DNA of 64,000 nt from Chryseobacterium defluvii (GTDB taxonomy: Bacteria; Bacteroidota; Bacteroidia; Flavobacteriales; Weeksellaceae): NCBI RefSeq assembly GCF_003634775.1, contig NZ_RBXB01000001.1:1178001-1242000 (forward strand), written 5' to 3'. This document shows positions 45,115-54,172 of this stretch, piece by piece (the first letter of the stretch is position 1; every line of letters starts with the position of its first letter). Under the pieces are notes generated by a model. It had not been told where the DNA came from. It saw only the letters and a list, made by a program, of their open reading frames with translations, and made no database searches. The translations under genes and the position numbers were made by a program.

Positions 45115-45239
45115 TGGCAGGGAACATTTTCGATTTTTTAGATATTATTTTTAATGGACTGAATGTATTGGATAGCTTTTCATCGAATAAAATTGATACG
45201 ATTCAGACTAAAAAAATAAGAAATAAAATCCAAACCTAA
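45114..45239 (+). CDS. Possible 41-residue remnant ORF
   Basis: ATG at 45114 overlaps the TGA of the methyltransferase fragment. It codes for a short peptide starting AGNIFDFLDIIFNGLNVLDSF, which looks like the N-terminus of a membrane-related small protein. It may be the gene that followed rlmL before decay, or a chance frame. Confidence 0.3.
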   Translation: MAGNIFDFLDIIFNGLNVLDSFSSNKIDTIQTKKIRNKIQT

Positions 45240-45600
45240 CTTTTTAACTTACACACTTCGTGGGTGAGTGTCCTTACCAAACAAGGCTCAAAGTCATACT
45301 GTTTTTTAAAAGCATAGGAAAAATGGATAAGTCTTCAAAACCCACTTCCATATAAACATCCGTCGGTTTTTTATTCCTTTCCGTCAAGTGATAATAAGCC
45401 AGCTCAGGGCGTTTCTGAATAAGCCATAGTTGTGATGTAACCTTGAACGCTTTTCTGAAATCTCTGTTGAAAGTAGAAGGCTTCTTCCTGTTAAATATCT
45501 AAATCTTTCCAATGGCATATTAAACATATAGTTTTTCTCCATGAAGTTAATAAGATCGATTTTACCAGGCTATTCAAAATTAGCGAGTAAGGATCAATAT
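45236..45600 (-). pseudogene. Decayed AraC-family regulator, C-terminal HTH part
   Basis: On the minus strand, pieces of an AraC regulator follow each other in different frames: PGKIDLINFMEKNYMFNMPLERFRYLTGRS, then TFNRDFRKAFKVTSQLWL, then KRPELAYYHLTERNKKPTDVYMEVGFEDLS and FSYAFKKQYDFEP. At least two single-base losses (after GRS and after EDLS) and a TAG just before PGKID break it. The order and spacing match the flavobacterial AraC double HTH. The open frame on the opposite strand at 45541-45741 is a shadow. Confidence 0.75.
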
Positions 45601-45604
45601 TTTG

Positions 45605-45970
45605 ATCAAATTCCCGTAAAATACTTATTGGAAATTCAACGTAAAATGTATTGGATTAACTTAGTCTATTATTTAATACTTCCTGTGATAATTTCTTCTA
45701 CGTTCCAAGAATTCGGGGTATATTCACTTTTGAAAGGATAGAAACAAAAAGCCATAATTATATCCTTATACCAATAGACTATAAGGCTAAATTTTCATTT
45801 ATTATGATTTTTTTTACAAAAAAGCAGGCTAATTTCTTTAATATTTCTCTTCACCTTCGAGAATTGAAAGCTTGGATCAGTCGCACTACTAACAGTATAA
45901 AATATTCTTTGCTGTCAAAGATAATCACAAGCTAAAATGGTATAAAATCTAATTCATTATTAATTAAAAA
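45605..45970. other. AT-rich spacer, no recognised content
   Basis: About 370 bases between the AraC fragment and the promoter module of the beta-helix gene. It may hold more decayed regulator sequence on the minus strand, but I could not align any part with confidence. Confidence 0.4.
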
Positions 45971-46042
45971 AAAACACGTCAAGTTCTGACGCAATATCAT
46001 ATTACTTTTGTTTTAAAGATAACAGGTGATTTCTTGCAAGAA
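45971..46042 (+). promoter_or_regulatory. Shared promoter module, copy 1 (beta-helix gene A)
   Basis: AAAACACGTCAAGTTCTG includes the dyad CGTCA-AGTTC-TGACG (45977-45991). Sixteen bases after the central TTC comes TACTTTTG (46003-46010). A perfect palindrome TTCTTGCAAGAA lies at 46031-46042, within the presumed leader. The same three parts precede the paralogue at 55648. The dyad overlaps the -33 position, so an activator or repressor probably binds there. Confidence 0.7.
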
Positions 46043-46074
46043 TGATTAACCATTAACCCTTAAAACAAAAAATT

Positions 46075-47688
46075 ATGATTTACACAGAAGACTTCTTCGC
46101 ACCGGGAAGCACGTATCCCAGTGATAATGTAGTAGAATTAATTGATAGCTATACCAGTGAACATGTAGTCTATAAAAAAACTACTGTTGGAATTCCGACA
46201 ACCGGAGACGGCGATGGTGCCATTTACAGAAAAAAAGAGACAGACTTTTATAAAAGAGAATGGACCGGATATGTTAATATATTATGGTGGGGAATTGGCA
46301 ACACCCTATCAGATTATACCGAAACAACGACAAGAATACAAAAAGCTTTGGCACTTGGATATGATACTTTTTTTGATGAAATTTCGATCATCATTAATGA
46401 TTCTCTGCCAGTTCAAAACAACCAGAAACTGCTTTCCAAAGGCTGTAGTATTAAGCAGTCAGGATTTGTAAAAGAAATTTTTAATTGTGAGAATAAAAGT
46501 AATATCTCTATAACAGGATTTAATCTGGAAGGACTGGGAACAGATTATCAAGGAAGCCCAAGCTCAAAGGCAGTGGGCGTTTTATGTACTGGAGCTAAAA
46601 ATCTTGCCATTGCAGATAATACATTCAAAGATTTTAGTTATTCTGCCGTTTCGGGATTAAACGGGATTGATCATTTAACATTTAAATTTAACAAAGTCGA
46701 AAATTCATTTGATACGGAATGGGCAAAAGTTACACCTCAGGATCCGTTTGGAAGAAAAGACAATACAGGAATTACAGTTGGAGGGAAAAATATTTCTATT
46801 CTTAAAAACAGTTTCAAAAACTCATCTCAAGGCATTATTATCGCTGAAAATTCGGAGTTTATATCCATTTCAGATAACGATATTGAAAATACCATTTTGG
46901 AGCATGGAATGTATCTGGATGCAGGACTCTCCAATATCTCTGTAATCGGGAACCGTATTAAAAACACTCAAAAGGTAGGTGTTAAGCTGCAAAATTTTGA
47001 TAAACATCCGGATACTCTTGGTTATGTTTGCCATAATGTTGTGGTCTCAAACAATATTGTAGATAATACGGGATCAGGAGGCGACGGTATTCTGATCAAT
47101 AATACCGCAAATACTCCCTTGACTTTGGCAAAAAATGTTATTGTATCCGGAAATGTGATAAGAAAGGCGGGTCAACATGGGATTAATGTGAGGTATATAG
47201 ATGGTGGAGTCGTTGCTAATAATATGGTGAATGACATTATGCATTCAGGAATTTATATTGCCTTCACCAAAGGGCTAGATGTTTGTCATAATAATATCCG
47301 TACTACACAGGAAAGTGGAATAATGATTGAATCAAAGAATGATTTTTTAAATGTAAATTCTAATACCATTGATAATCCGGGAGCTAAAAATGTAGGCGGA
47401 GAAGATTTATTAACAGGAATAAGTATAAGATATACTAATAACTCTGAGATTGCTGTAAAACATAATAAAATTAGAGGTAATTCTGATCAGGCAATGAGAT
47501 GGGGAATTTTTGTTGAAGGAATTGAGGAGCCATTACCTAACCTTGAACAAGGAACATTCGAGATTGAAAATAACGTGATTTTAAAAGCCAGATATGTTGA
47601 TATGAGATTCCTCAATGGACTCATAGCATTAAGACGTTTGCGAGATAATTATACAACAATCCAAAATTCCCCTGGTGAACAACCTTAA
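46075..47688 (+). CDS. Right-handed beta-helix protein, tailspike-like (A)
   Basis: A 537-residue protein. About 90 N-terminal residues are shared with the protein at 54173 (VELIDSYTSEHVVYKK, IYRKKETDFYKREWTG). After this comes a parallel beta-helix: repeating turns with N/D-x-I/V-x-x-N patterns, e.g. NVVVSNNIVDNTGSGGDGI and ISILKNSFKNSSQGIIIAE. The form recalls phage tailspikes and pectate-lyase-type proteins that bind or cut polysaccharide. There is no signal peptide, and no phage genes lie around, so the way it reaches its substrate is unclear. No catalytic residues assigned. Confidence 0.8.
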   Translation: MIYTEDFFAPGSTYPSDNVVELIDSYTSEHVVYKKTTVGIPTTGDGDGAIYRKKETDFYKREWTGYVNILWWGIGNTLSDYTETTTRIQKALALGYDTFFDEISIIINDSLPVQNNQKLLSKGCSIKQSGFVKEIFNCENKSNISITGFNLEGLGTDYQGSPSSKAVGVLCTGAKNLAIADNTFKDFSYSAVSGLNGIDHLTFKFNKVENSFDTEWAKVTPQDPFGRKDNTGITVGGKNISILKNSFKNSSQGIIIAENSEFISISDNDIENTILEHGMYLDAGLSNISVIGNRIKNTQKVGVKLQNFDKHPDTLGYVCHNVVVSNNIVDNTGSGGDGILINNTANTPLTLAKNVIVSGNVIRKAGQHGINVRYIDGGVVANNMVNDIMHSGIYIAFTKGLDVCHNNIRTTQESGIMIESKNDFLNVNSNTIDNPGAKNVGGEDLLTGISIRYTNNSEIAVKHNKIRGNSDQAMRWGIFVEGIEEPLPNLEQGTFEIENNVILKARYVDMRFLNGLIALRRLRDNYTTIQNSPGEQP

Positions 47689-47759
47689 TCAATAAAAAGC
47701 CTCATTATGAAATTTTTCAAAATTTTCTTTCCCGATTAGGCTGGAATGCCCATAAAACC

Positions 47760-47767
47760 TATATTTG
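47760..47767 (+). promoter_or_regulatory. -7 box of the histone H1-like gene
   Basis: TATATTTG, 19 bases before ATG 47787. No clear TTG upstream. Confidence 0.45.
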
Positions 47768-47786
47768 CAGCCTAAATTTTAAATCA

Positions 47787-47963
47787 ATGAAAGAACTAAT
47801 CGAAAAAATCAACGCAGAATTTGAAGCTTTCACTACTGAAGCAAACCAACAAGCAGAAAAAGGAAACAAGGCAGCTGGAACAAGAGCTCGTAAATCAGCT
47901 TTAGAACTAAGCAAGTTGTTTAAGGATTTCAGAAAAGTTTCTGTTGAAGAATCTAAAAAATAA
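47787..47963 (+). CDS. Histone H1-like small protein
   Basis: A 58-residue highly charged protein: KELIEKINAEFEAFTTEANQ, then KGNKAAGTRARKSALELSKL and FKDFRKVSVEESKK. The pattern fits the short Hc1/histone H1-like proteins annotated in many Bacteroidota, thought to bind DNA. The TRARKSALELSKLFKDFRK core is the conserved part. It has its own -7 box and a strong terminator. Confidence 0.82.
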   Translation: MKELIEKINAEFEAFTTEANQQAEKGNKAAGTRARKSALELSKLFKDFRKVSVEESKK

Positions 47964-47969
47964 TAAATG

Positions 47970-47999
47970 ATCCCTGTCGAAAGACAGGGATTGTTTTTT
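47970..47999. terminator. Terminator between the H1-like and RDD genes
   Basis: ATCCCTGTC (47970-47978) pairs with GACAGGGAT (47983-47991) around GAAA, followed by TTGTTTTTT. Confidence 0.85.
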
Positions 48000-48552
48000 A
48001 TAGGGGATCTTTTTTGAGCAGTTTTTTTATTTCGGGGATCTTTTTATCTTTTACAATGTATGTTTTACAGATCTTGTTATTCAAATGCATACTAAAGTTC
48101 ATCTGGGTGCCTTCTACTCCCACGACACTATTAGGAGGAGGGGTATAATCTGTAAAGATTGGGCAAAAATTGGCAAGGCATAGAAGATTTCTTATCAACG
48201 ATTTGAAAACCCCGGGATAATGGCCATAATCATCCAGAACTTTAATTTTAAAAAACCTTTTTCCCAAAGTAGTCCCCCAATAAGATTCCGTGATTGTACC
48301 TATGAGGATTACAGACGGAATGGAAAGCAATATACTAATGAATACCATCTGATGAAATCCAAAATAAAAAAGCAGTATGAACGGTAACATATCAATGATT
48401 TTAGCAAAAAGCCTTTCCGTTTCATTGTTTTTATGTCCGGGATTATAAGGGAATTCATATTCGAATTCATTATAAATCCTGTTTCCCAGCCTGTCAAAAT
48501 TACGGGTGGGTCTATGAATAATTCGCTTTTCTTTAATTTCCGATATTTTCAC
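47998..48552 (-). CDS. RDD-family membrane protein
   Basis: A 184-residue protein of the RDD family. It opens with a cytoplasmic stretch, then LFAKIIDMLPFILLFYFG, where the usual Arg-Asp-Asp reads AKIID, so the namesake Arg is replaced. Two further helices follow (QMVFISILLSIPSVILIGTI) and the conserved WGTTLGKRFFKIKVLDDYG. RDD proteins may act as Na+/H+ antiporters or helper membrane proteins; the role is unclear. It starts 6 bases after tex ends and probably is co-transcribed. Confidence 0.85.
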   Translation of the reverse strand: MKISEIKEKRIIHRPTRNFDRLGNRIYNEFEYEFPYNPGHKNNETERLFAKIIDMLPFILLFYFGFHQMVFISILLSIPSVILIGTITESYWGTTLGKRFFKIKVLDDYGHYPGVFKSLIRNLLCLANFCPIFTDYTPPPNSVVGVEGTQMNFSMHLNNKICKTYIVKDKKIPEIKKLLKKDPL

Positions 48553-48558
48553 TTTTGG

Positions 48559-50682
48559 CTATATAATCATACTCAACTGAACTCTTTTTCTCACTTCATC
48601 GACTTCCGTTACTTTTACCTGAACATGCTGATGAAGTTTTACCACTTCATTCACATCAGAAACAAAACCGTCTTTTAACTGGGAAATATGAACCAACCCA
48701 CTTTCTTTAATTCCTACATCTACAAAACACCCGAAGGCCGTAATATTATTGACAATTCCCGGTAAGATCATTCCACTTCTCAAATCTTTAATAGATTTTA
48801 CATTGGGATCAAATTCAAATATTTTAGCTGCTTTCCTTGGGTCTAATCCCGGTTTTTCAAGCTCTTTCAGAATGTCTTTTATGCCTAAAATACCGATGTC
48901 TTCCGTAATATATTTTTCCGGTTGTATCAACGAAATTTTCTCTTTATTGGCGATAAGATCATGGGTTTTAATCCCTAGATCTTTGGCCATCTTTTCAACA
49001 ATTCCATAAGCTTCAGGATGAACAGCAGAGTTGTCAAGAGGATTTTTAGCATTAATGATTCTTACAAATGCTGCCGCCTGTTGGAAGGCTTTTTCGCCTA
49101 ATCTCGGAACTTTCTTTAATTGTTTCCTGTCTTCAAACGGACCATTCTCTGTACGGAAATTCACAATGTTCTCTGCCATTTTCTCTCCAATTCCGGAAAC
49201 ATAGCTTAATAAGGATTTACTGGCAGTATTGAGGTTAACTCCCACTGAGTTTACACATTTCATTACAGTGGAATCTAATTCATTCTTCAGTTGGGTCTGA
49301 TCCACATCATGCTGATACTGACCTACACCAATGGATTTCGGATCTATTTTTACGAGTTCCGCTAACGGGTCGGCAAGTCTTCGTCCAATCGAAACAGATC
49401 CTCGTACTGTAACATCGTAACTTGGAAACTCTTCTCTTGCAATTTTACTTGCGGAATAGACCGATGCACCCGCTTCTGAAACCACAAAAACCTGAAGTGG
49501 CTTATCAAAAGCAATTTTCTTAATGAAAAACTCAGTTTCCCGACTTGCCGTACCATTTCCAATGGAAATCGCTTCAATATGATAAGCATTTACCATGGAG
49601 CGGATTTTTTTCATGGCCATCCCTGATTCGTTTTGAGGAGCATGAGGATAGATGGTTTCATTGTGTAGTAAGTCTCCTTTTTCATCCAGGCAAACCACTT
49701 TACAACCGCTTCTGTAACCCGGATCAATTGCCAGTATCCTTTTTTCTCCCAATGGAGGGGCTAATAACAATTGGCTTAGATTTTCAGAGAAGATTTCGAT
49801 CGCTTTTTTATCAGCTTTTTCTTTGGCTTCCTGTAATACTTCGTTAGAGATAGCGGGTTCCAGTAATCTTTTGTAGCTGTCTTTTATGGCTATTGAAATT
49901 TGTTCTGCACTTTCATGATTAGATTTGATAATAGCGTTTTCTATCAATTCAATGGCTTCTTCCTTATCAATTCCTACATCCGTTTTCACAAAACCCTCGG
50001 TTTCTGCTCTCAACATGGCAAGAAGCCTGTGAGATGGAGTTCTGCTCAGGTTTTCTTCCCATTCAAAATATTGAGAGAATTTCTGGGCACCTTCTTCGTC
50101 TTTTTTAGCTTTTACTACCTTAGAAGAAATAACTGCTTTGCGTTGAAACAGGCGGCGGAGATTCTTACGGACGTACATGTTTTCATTAATCCATTCCGCC
50201 ATAATATCCCTTGCTCCCTGAAGGGCTTCTTCTTCGGAGGAAACTTCATTATTCAAGTATTTTGAAGCCAAAAACATCAGGTCATTATTTCTCTGGCTCA
50301 TGATGATTTTCGCCAATAGTTCAAGTCCTTTTTCTTTGGCGGAATCAGCTTTGGTCTTCTTACGTTTTTTGAAAGGCAGGTACAAGTCTTCAAGCTCCTG
50401 GATTTCAAAGCTTTCTTCTATTTTTTGTCTGAATTCGGGAGTTAATGCATTTTGTTCCTCTATAGATTTTAAAATGCTTTCTTTTCTTTTTATAATCTCC
50501 TCAAACTGTTTATGCAGTTTAGAGATCTGTTCTATCTGGGTTTCATCCAGGTTTCCGGTTTTGTCTTTTCTATAACGGGCTATAAAAGGAACGGTACAGT
50601 CTTCGGCTAATAGCTGAAGAGTATTGGTAATGCTTCTTTCGGAAATGTTCAGACTTTTCTGGATGAATTGAATAATGTTCAT
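48559..50682 (-). CDS. tex: Tex-family RNA-binding transcriptional accessory protein
   Basis: A 707-residue Tex protein, the bacterial relative of Spt6, binding nucleic acids and affecting transcription. Domain order is complete: helical Tex N-terminal part (1-about 310), YqgF/RNase H-like domain (RILAIDPGYRSGCKVV near 320), helix-hairpin-helix motifs (SVGVNLNTASKSLLSYVSGIG and PFEDRKQLKKVPRLG), and a C-terminal S1 domain (LPGIVNNITAFGCFVDVGIK, about 635-705). It is followed directly by the RDD gene. Confidence 0.95.
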   Translation of the reverse strand: MNIIQFIQKSLNISERSITNTLQLLAEDCTVPFIARYRKDKTGNLDETQIEQISKLHKQFEEIIKRKESILKSIEEQNALTPEFRQKIEESFEIQELEDLYLPFKKRKKTKADSAKEKGLELLAKIIMSQRNNDLMFLASKYLNNEVSSEEEALQGARDIMAEWINENMYVRKNLRRLFQRKAVISSKVVKAKKDEEGAQKFSQYFEWEENLSRTPSHRLLAMLRAETEGFVKTDVGIDKEEAIELIENAIIKSNHESAEQISIAIKDSYKRLLEPAISNEVLQEAKEKADKKAIEIFSENLSQLLLAPPLGEKRILAIDPGYRSGCKVVCLDEKGDLLHNETIYPHAPQNESGMAMKKIRSMVNAYHIEAISIGNGTASRETEFFIKKIAFDKPLQVFVVSEAGASVYSASKIAREEFPSYDVTVRGSVSIGRRLADPLAELVKIDPKSIGVGQYQHDVDQTQLKNELDSTVMKCVNSVGVNLNTASKSLLSYVSGIGEKMAENIVNFRTENGPFEDRKQLKKVPRLGEKAFQQAAAFVRIINAKNPLDNSAVHPEAYGIVEKMAKDLGIKTHDLIANKEKISLIQPEKYITEDIGILGIKDILKELEKPGLDPRKAAKIFEFDPNVKSIKDLRSGMILPGIVNNITAFGCFVDVGIKESGLVHISQLKDGFVSDVNEVVKLHQHVQVKVTEVDEVRKRVQLSMII

Positions 50683-50835
50683 TTGATAAATTTGAGAGGG
50701 CTAAAATAGGGATTTTTAATCTCGATGTAAATAGTCGGATTGTTTTTCATTTCTTGATATATGATAAGGTGAGAAGATAATTGATTTTTATATTTTTGAT
50801 TTTCAAATTTTAAATAATCTTTTTAATAAAATAAT

Positions 50836-51513
50836 ATGAAAAAACTTAGTGTTATTGCATTAGTTGCTGTAGGATTGTTGGCAGCATCATGTAACAAAGA
50901 AAAAGCGGCAGAAACTGCTGCTACAACTACTGAACAGAAAGTTGCAGAGGGTACGGGTGAAGTGTTGGCTGTAGATGCAGCGACTTCAGTGGTAAACTGG
51001 AAAGCATTCCACAAAGGAGGTTTTGCACCGCGTTGGGGAACTATTAGTGTAAAATCCGGTGAGTTAAACGTTGAAGGAGGACAGCTTACTGCAGGTAATT
51101 TCATTATTGATATGAATTCTATTAAAGTAGATCCGGCTTCAGTAACGGAAAAAGATAAAAAACCGGCAGATCTTGAAGCGCACTTGAAAAACCCTGATTT
51201 CTTTGATGTAGCGAAAAACCCTACTTCAGATTTCAAAATTACAAGCGTTACAGATTTAAAAGAAGCACCTAAAGATGCTGTTGCGGGTGCGAATAAAACA
51301 GTAAGCGGAAATCTTACGTTATCCGGAAAAACAGTTAATGTAACTTTCCCTGCAAAAGTGGATGTTGTAGAAAATTCTGCGTCTATTCAGGCTAAATTTA
51401 CAGTGAACAGAGCAGATTGGGGGATTAAATTTGGTACTGATGAAGCAGATCCTGCAGAATGGATGATCAGCAAAGACATCGAAATTGCTGTAGATGTTAA
51501 AGCAAAAAAATAA
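50836..51513 (+). CDS. YceI-family lipoprotein
   Basis: A 225-residue protein. KKLSVIALVAVGLLAASC is a lipoprotein signal peptide with a clear lipobox (LAASC), so Cys 19 is the likely lipid site. A low-complexity linker of Ala/Thr/Glu follows. Then the YceI beta-barrel (lipocalin-like): VVNWKAFHKGGFAPRWGTIS, DFFDVAKNPTSDFKI and NRADWGIKFGTDEADP. YceI domains bind long hydrophobic molecules such as polyprenyl or quinone lipids. The KFGTDEADPAEWMISKDIEI end is typical of Bacteroidota members. Confidence 0.92.
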   Translation: MKKLSVIALVAVGLLAASCNKEKAAETAATTTEQKVAEGTGEVLAVDAATSVVNWKAFHKGGFAPRWGTISVKSGELNVEGGQLTAGNFIIDMNSIKVDPASVTEKDKKPADLEAHLKNPDFFDVAKNPTSDFKITSVTDLKEAPKDAVAGANKTVSGNLTLSGKTVNVTFPAKVDVVENSASIQAKFTVNRADWGIKFGTDEADPAEWMISKDIEIAVDVKAKK

Positions 51514-51533
51514 TTGCTAAAATATACAAGTAT

Positions 51534-51566
51534 AGCCGCCTTTTCATGAGGCGGCTTTTTTATTTT
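51534..51566. terminator. Terminator after the YceI gene
   Basis: AGCCGCCT (51534-51541) pairs with AGGCGGCT (51549-51556), then a run of T. Confidence 0.88.
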
Positions 51567-51604
51567 TAACAGGTTTGAAAAATTCTAAGGGAAAAGGTAA
51601 AATT

Positions 51605-54004
51605 TTAAGGTTTTGTTTCGTAATAATATAAAGGAGTATCGTTTTCATCAAAACCTATGATGAGAATTTTATATCCTTTTGCATCATCATTATTGTAAAA
51701 CCTAACTGTGGTAGGAGTATCAGATTTCACTTCAAGATACGGGTTCCAGTACAAGTTAGTTCTTGTATCTTTGCCAGTATCTTTTAAGCTGGCATTATCA
51801 TAAACTGCATTATTGAAAACCGCTTCTTTACTGTAACCGTTTAATGTAATGCTTTTCAAACCGGGAAGCTGCTTTAATTCCTCATCGGATAATTTAGCCT
51901 CTCCTCCTTGATGTGTATATATCGCAATAGCTTGTCTGCCGCCTCCGGGACCTGCACCTATGAAATGATCTTTGATAACTTTTATCATGGCAACATCTGC
52001 TACGGAAATATTGGTTATCTGGCTGGGATCAATTTTCATTTCATTAAGAAATACAGGAACAGGTGCTTCTCTTAAAAAGGGAGTGAGGGAACCATTACTC
52101 ATCCGCATCTGGAAGTTGGCTACTCTTCCTTCCAGGAACTGCAATATATTACTCCCGGCAACTAATGTATTCTTATCATTGACGAAATCAAAAATATCTT
52201 CAGAAATGCTTTTGAACAGGGAGCTGCTTAGTTGTTGGTTCAACTTTCTTTTATCATCTTTTTTCTGCCCGGTCAGCCTGATTTCTTCAATAGTATTTAT
52301 CTTTTCGCTTATTGATTTTTCAAAAGCTTTAGATTTTACTGCTTTGGCCACTTCTACCGGGAGAGGTTCATTAGGCGTACGCGCTGCCAGCTTGAAATTA
52401 GTGGCTGGAAGATTGCTTTTGTAAGGAATGAAAGTATAAGAAGGCTGTACGTATACATTAGTGGCATTAGATGTTTTCTGTTTACCGCTCAATTGGTAAA
52501 AGAACTTCATAGTACCTTCGAAAATCAGGTTGTTAAAGGTGAAAATTCCTGAATCATCCGTAGGGATCTGGTATAGTTTAGTTCCGTTTTCCTGATCGGT
52601 TTTAGAGATTAAGTTCAGGGCGGAACTTCCGGCAGATGGCCCGGAAACTTTTCCTTTATAAGACAGATAAGATTCCGGAGTATATCTAATTGCCGGAAAG
52701 CTTCCTGAAATAAGTGTATTCCAATCAAAACGCTTCCACTTTTCGGAAATAAGTAAAGCGTCCAGAGCTTCTGTATTATGATTTTTACCAAAATATTGGG
52801 CAGGAGAATATATTTTGGAAGTAATATCCCCTGTGAGCCACAACGTGCTTAAAAGACTTTTTTCTGTTTCTGTACTTTGAGATTCTTCGTCAAGAACAAC
52901 TACAGAATAATTGGAATAATTTGGATCTTTTGCAATAGTAAAAGTGTTTGTTTCGTGAGGAATATCACTTAAAGATACGTTTTGAATGGAGGGCTGTTTT
53001 ATATTGAGTAATTGAGGTTGAACAAAACAAAGCCTTGTTGCAATTACCTGTTCTTTATCATCGAAGACCGTTAGTTGCAAAATTCCATTCACGAGTTTAT
53101 CAGTAGGAATGGTATAAGTTTTTTCATTGGATAAATTACTTATTCGTGCCTTATAAACAAGTTGATTATTAATTGTTCCTAATACCTTGTAAGAAGAATG
53201 TGGGGTGTTTTTTGATTGTATAGAATAGGTAATGGCATTTGTTTTACTTTTCACCTGTAAATTGAGGCCGGAAGCAGAAACAAAAGGTAAGTCAATATTT
53301 TGTTTTATTCCTTTATTATCCTGAACAATAAGCTGATATTTCTTTCCGCTTTCCGGAGTGAGGTTGAATGAACCTACATTTTGATCGAACCCTTTAAAGC
53401 TTACTATTTTTATATCCGGATTTGCAGAATCTATAACATAACCGCTCCAATCGGAAGGAGTAATCCCATTAGATTGCAGACGGACTGCGAATTGAGTATT
53501 GATCCCATGTACAAAGGTTCCGCTTTCAGGGAAGACAGTAACGGACCATGGAGAAGTAGTGTCGGAAATCAGTTTCTCAGGTGAAGCCGGATTGTATACT
53601 TCAATGGGCTGAATCCATTGAAAGTCTTCACTGAAATTGGCCATCCATGTTGTATAAGCTCTGATATAATATACATCTTCTTTTAAAGTTTCGGGAAGGC
53701 TAAGGCTTCCATTGCCTTCTCCATTATACAGAGGAAATATTGCTTTGCTTATTTGTGTTTTATTACGGTCATATAATTCTACAAATAAATTGGTTGAAAC
53801 GGAAGATCGGTTATATCCCTCAAATACAAACGATTTGAACCAGATATTTTCTCCTGCTATATAATTGCTTTTATTAAGAAGCAAATGTATTTTTTCCTGT
53901 GGATATTTTTGTTCAAAGTTTTGAAGGGCTTGTTCGGCTTTATCCTGAGCATTGGCATAGTTCATAAATGCCAGTACACTCAACAGTATTAGTTTTTGTA
54001 ACAT
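51605..54004 (-). CDS. Large secreted MG2/TonB-plug-like protein
   Basis: A 799-residue exported protein (signal peptide LQKLILLSVLAFMNYANA). The first part fits a macroglobulin MG2-like domain (HLLLNKSNYIAGENIWFKSF, VYYIRAYTTWMANFSEDFQW). The middle is beta-rich. Near 620-720 there is a TonB-plug-like segment (ILQFLEGRVANFQMRM, FLNEMKIDPSQITNISVADV, GGGRQAIAIYTHQG). This build is common in Bacteroidota as an envelope protein of unknown function, possibly linked to polysaccharide uptake or protein surface display. No barrel follows in this chain. Confidence 0.8.
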   Translation of the reverse strand: MLQKLILLSVLAFMNYANAQDKAEQALQNFEQKYPQEKIHLLLNKSNYIAGENIWFKSFVFEGYNRSSVSTNLFVELYDRNKTQISKAIFPLYNGEGNGSLSLPETLKEDVYYIRAYTTWMANFSEDFQWIQPIEVYNPASPEKLISDTTSPWSVTVFPESGTFVHGINTQFAVRLQSNGITPSDWSGYVIDSANPDIKIVSFKGFDQNVGSFNLTPESGKKYQLIVQDNKGIKQNIDLPFVSASGLNLQVKSKTNAITYSIQSKNTPHSSYKVLGTINNQLVYKARISNLSNEKTYTIPTDKLVNGILQLTVFDDKEQVIATRLCFVQPQLLNIKQPSIQNVSLSDIPHETNTFTIAKDPNYSNYSVVVLDEESQSTETEKSLLSTLWLTGDITSKIYSPAQYFGKNHNTEALDALLISEKWKRFDWNTLISGSFPAIRYTPESYLSYKGKVSGPSAGSSALNLISKTDQENGTKLYQIPTDDSGIFTFNNLIFEGTMKFFYQLSGKQKTSNATNVYVQPSYTFIPYKSNLPATNFKLAARTPNEPLPVEVAKAVKSKAFEKSISEKINTIEEIRLTGQKKDDKRKLNQQLSSSLFKSISEDIFDFVNDKNTLVAGSNILQFLEGRVANFQMRMSNGSLTPFLREAPVPVFLNEMKIDPSQITNISVADVAMIKVIKDHFIGAGPGGGRQAIAIYTHQGGEAKLSDEELKQLPGLKSITLNGYSKEAVFNNAVYDNASLKDTGKDTRTNLYWNPYLEVKSDTPTTVRFYNNDDAKGYKILIIGFDENDTPLYYYETKP

Positions 54005-54119
54005 GAATGTTTTTTTTAAATTGTGTTTTGATTGAAAGCTAAAAATACAGTTTTTTATTTAAGTCACTGCTCATTGAGGATTTTTTTATGATAAGAATTA
54101 AGAATATAGATCTTATGAC

Positions 54120-54146
54120 AAAGCCTTACCAATCCGGTAAGGCTTT
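54120..54146. terminator. Hairpin after beta-helix gene B
   Basis: AAAGCCTTACC (54120-54130) pairs exactly with GGTAAGGCTTT (54136-54146). On the minus strand the tail is only moderately T-rich. Confidence 0.7.
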
Positions 54147-54172
54147 ATCTTGATTTTCAGGGAAGAAACTTC

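Noticed and set aside
45541..45741. Open frame of 66 codons on the plus strand
   Set aside because: Its first part is the reverse of the AraC fragment; no homology of its own and no promoter.
44394..46074. Active integrated element at tRNA-Arg
   Set aside because: No integrase and no repeated tRNA end were seen in the window; only decayed chromosomal-type genes.
49545..50265. Several plus-strand frames inside tex
   Set aside because: All are antisense to a well-supported gene with complete domains.
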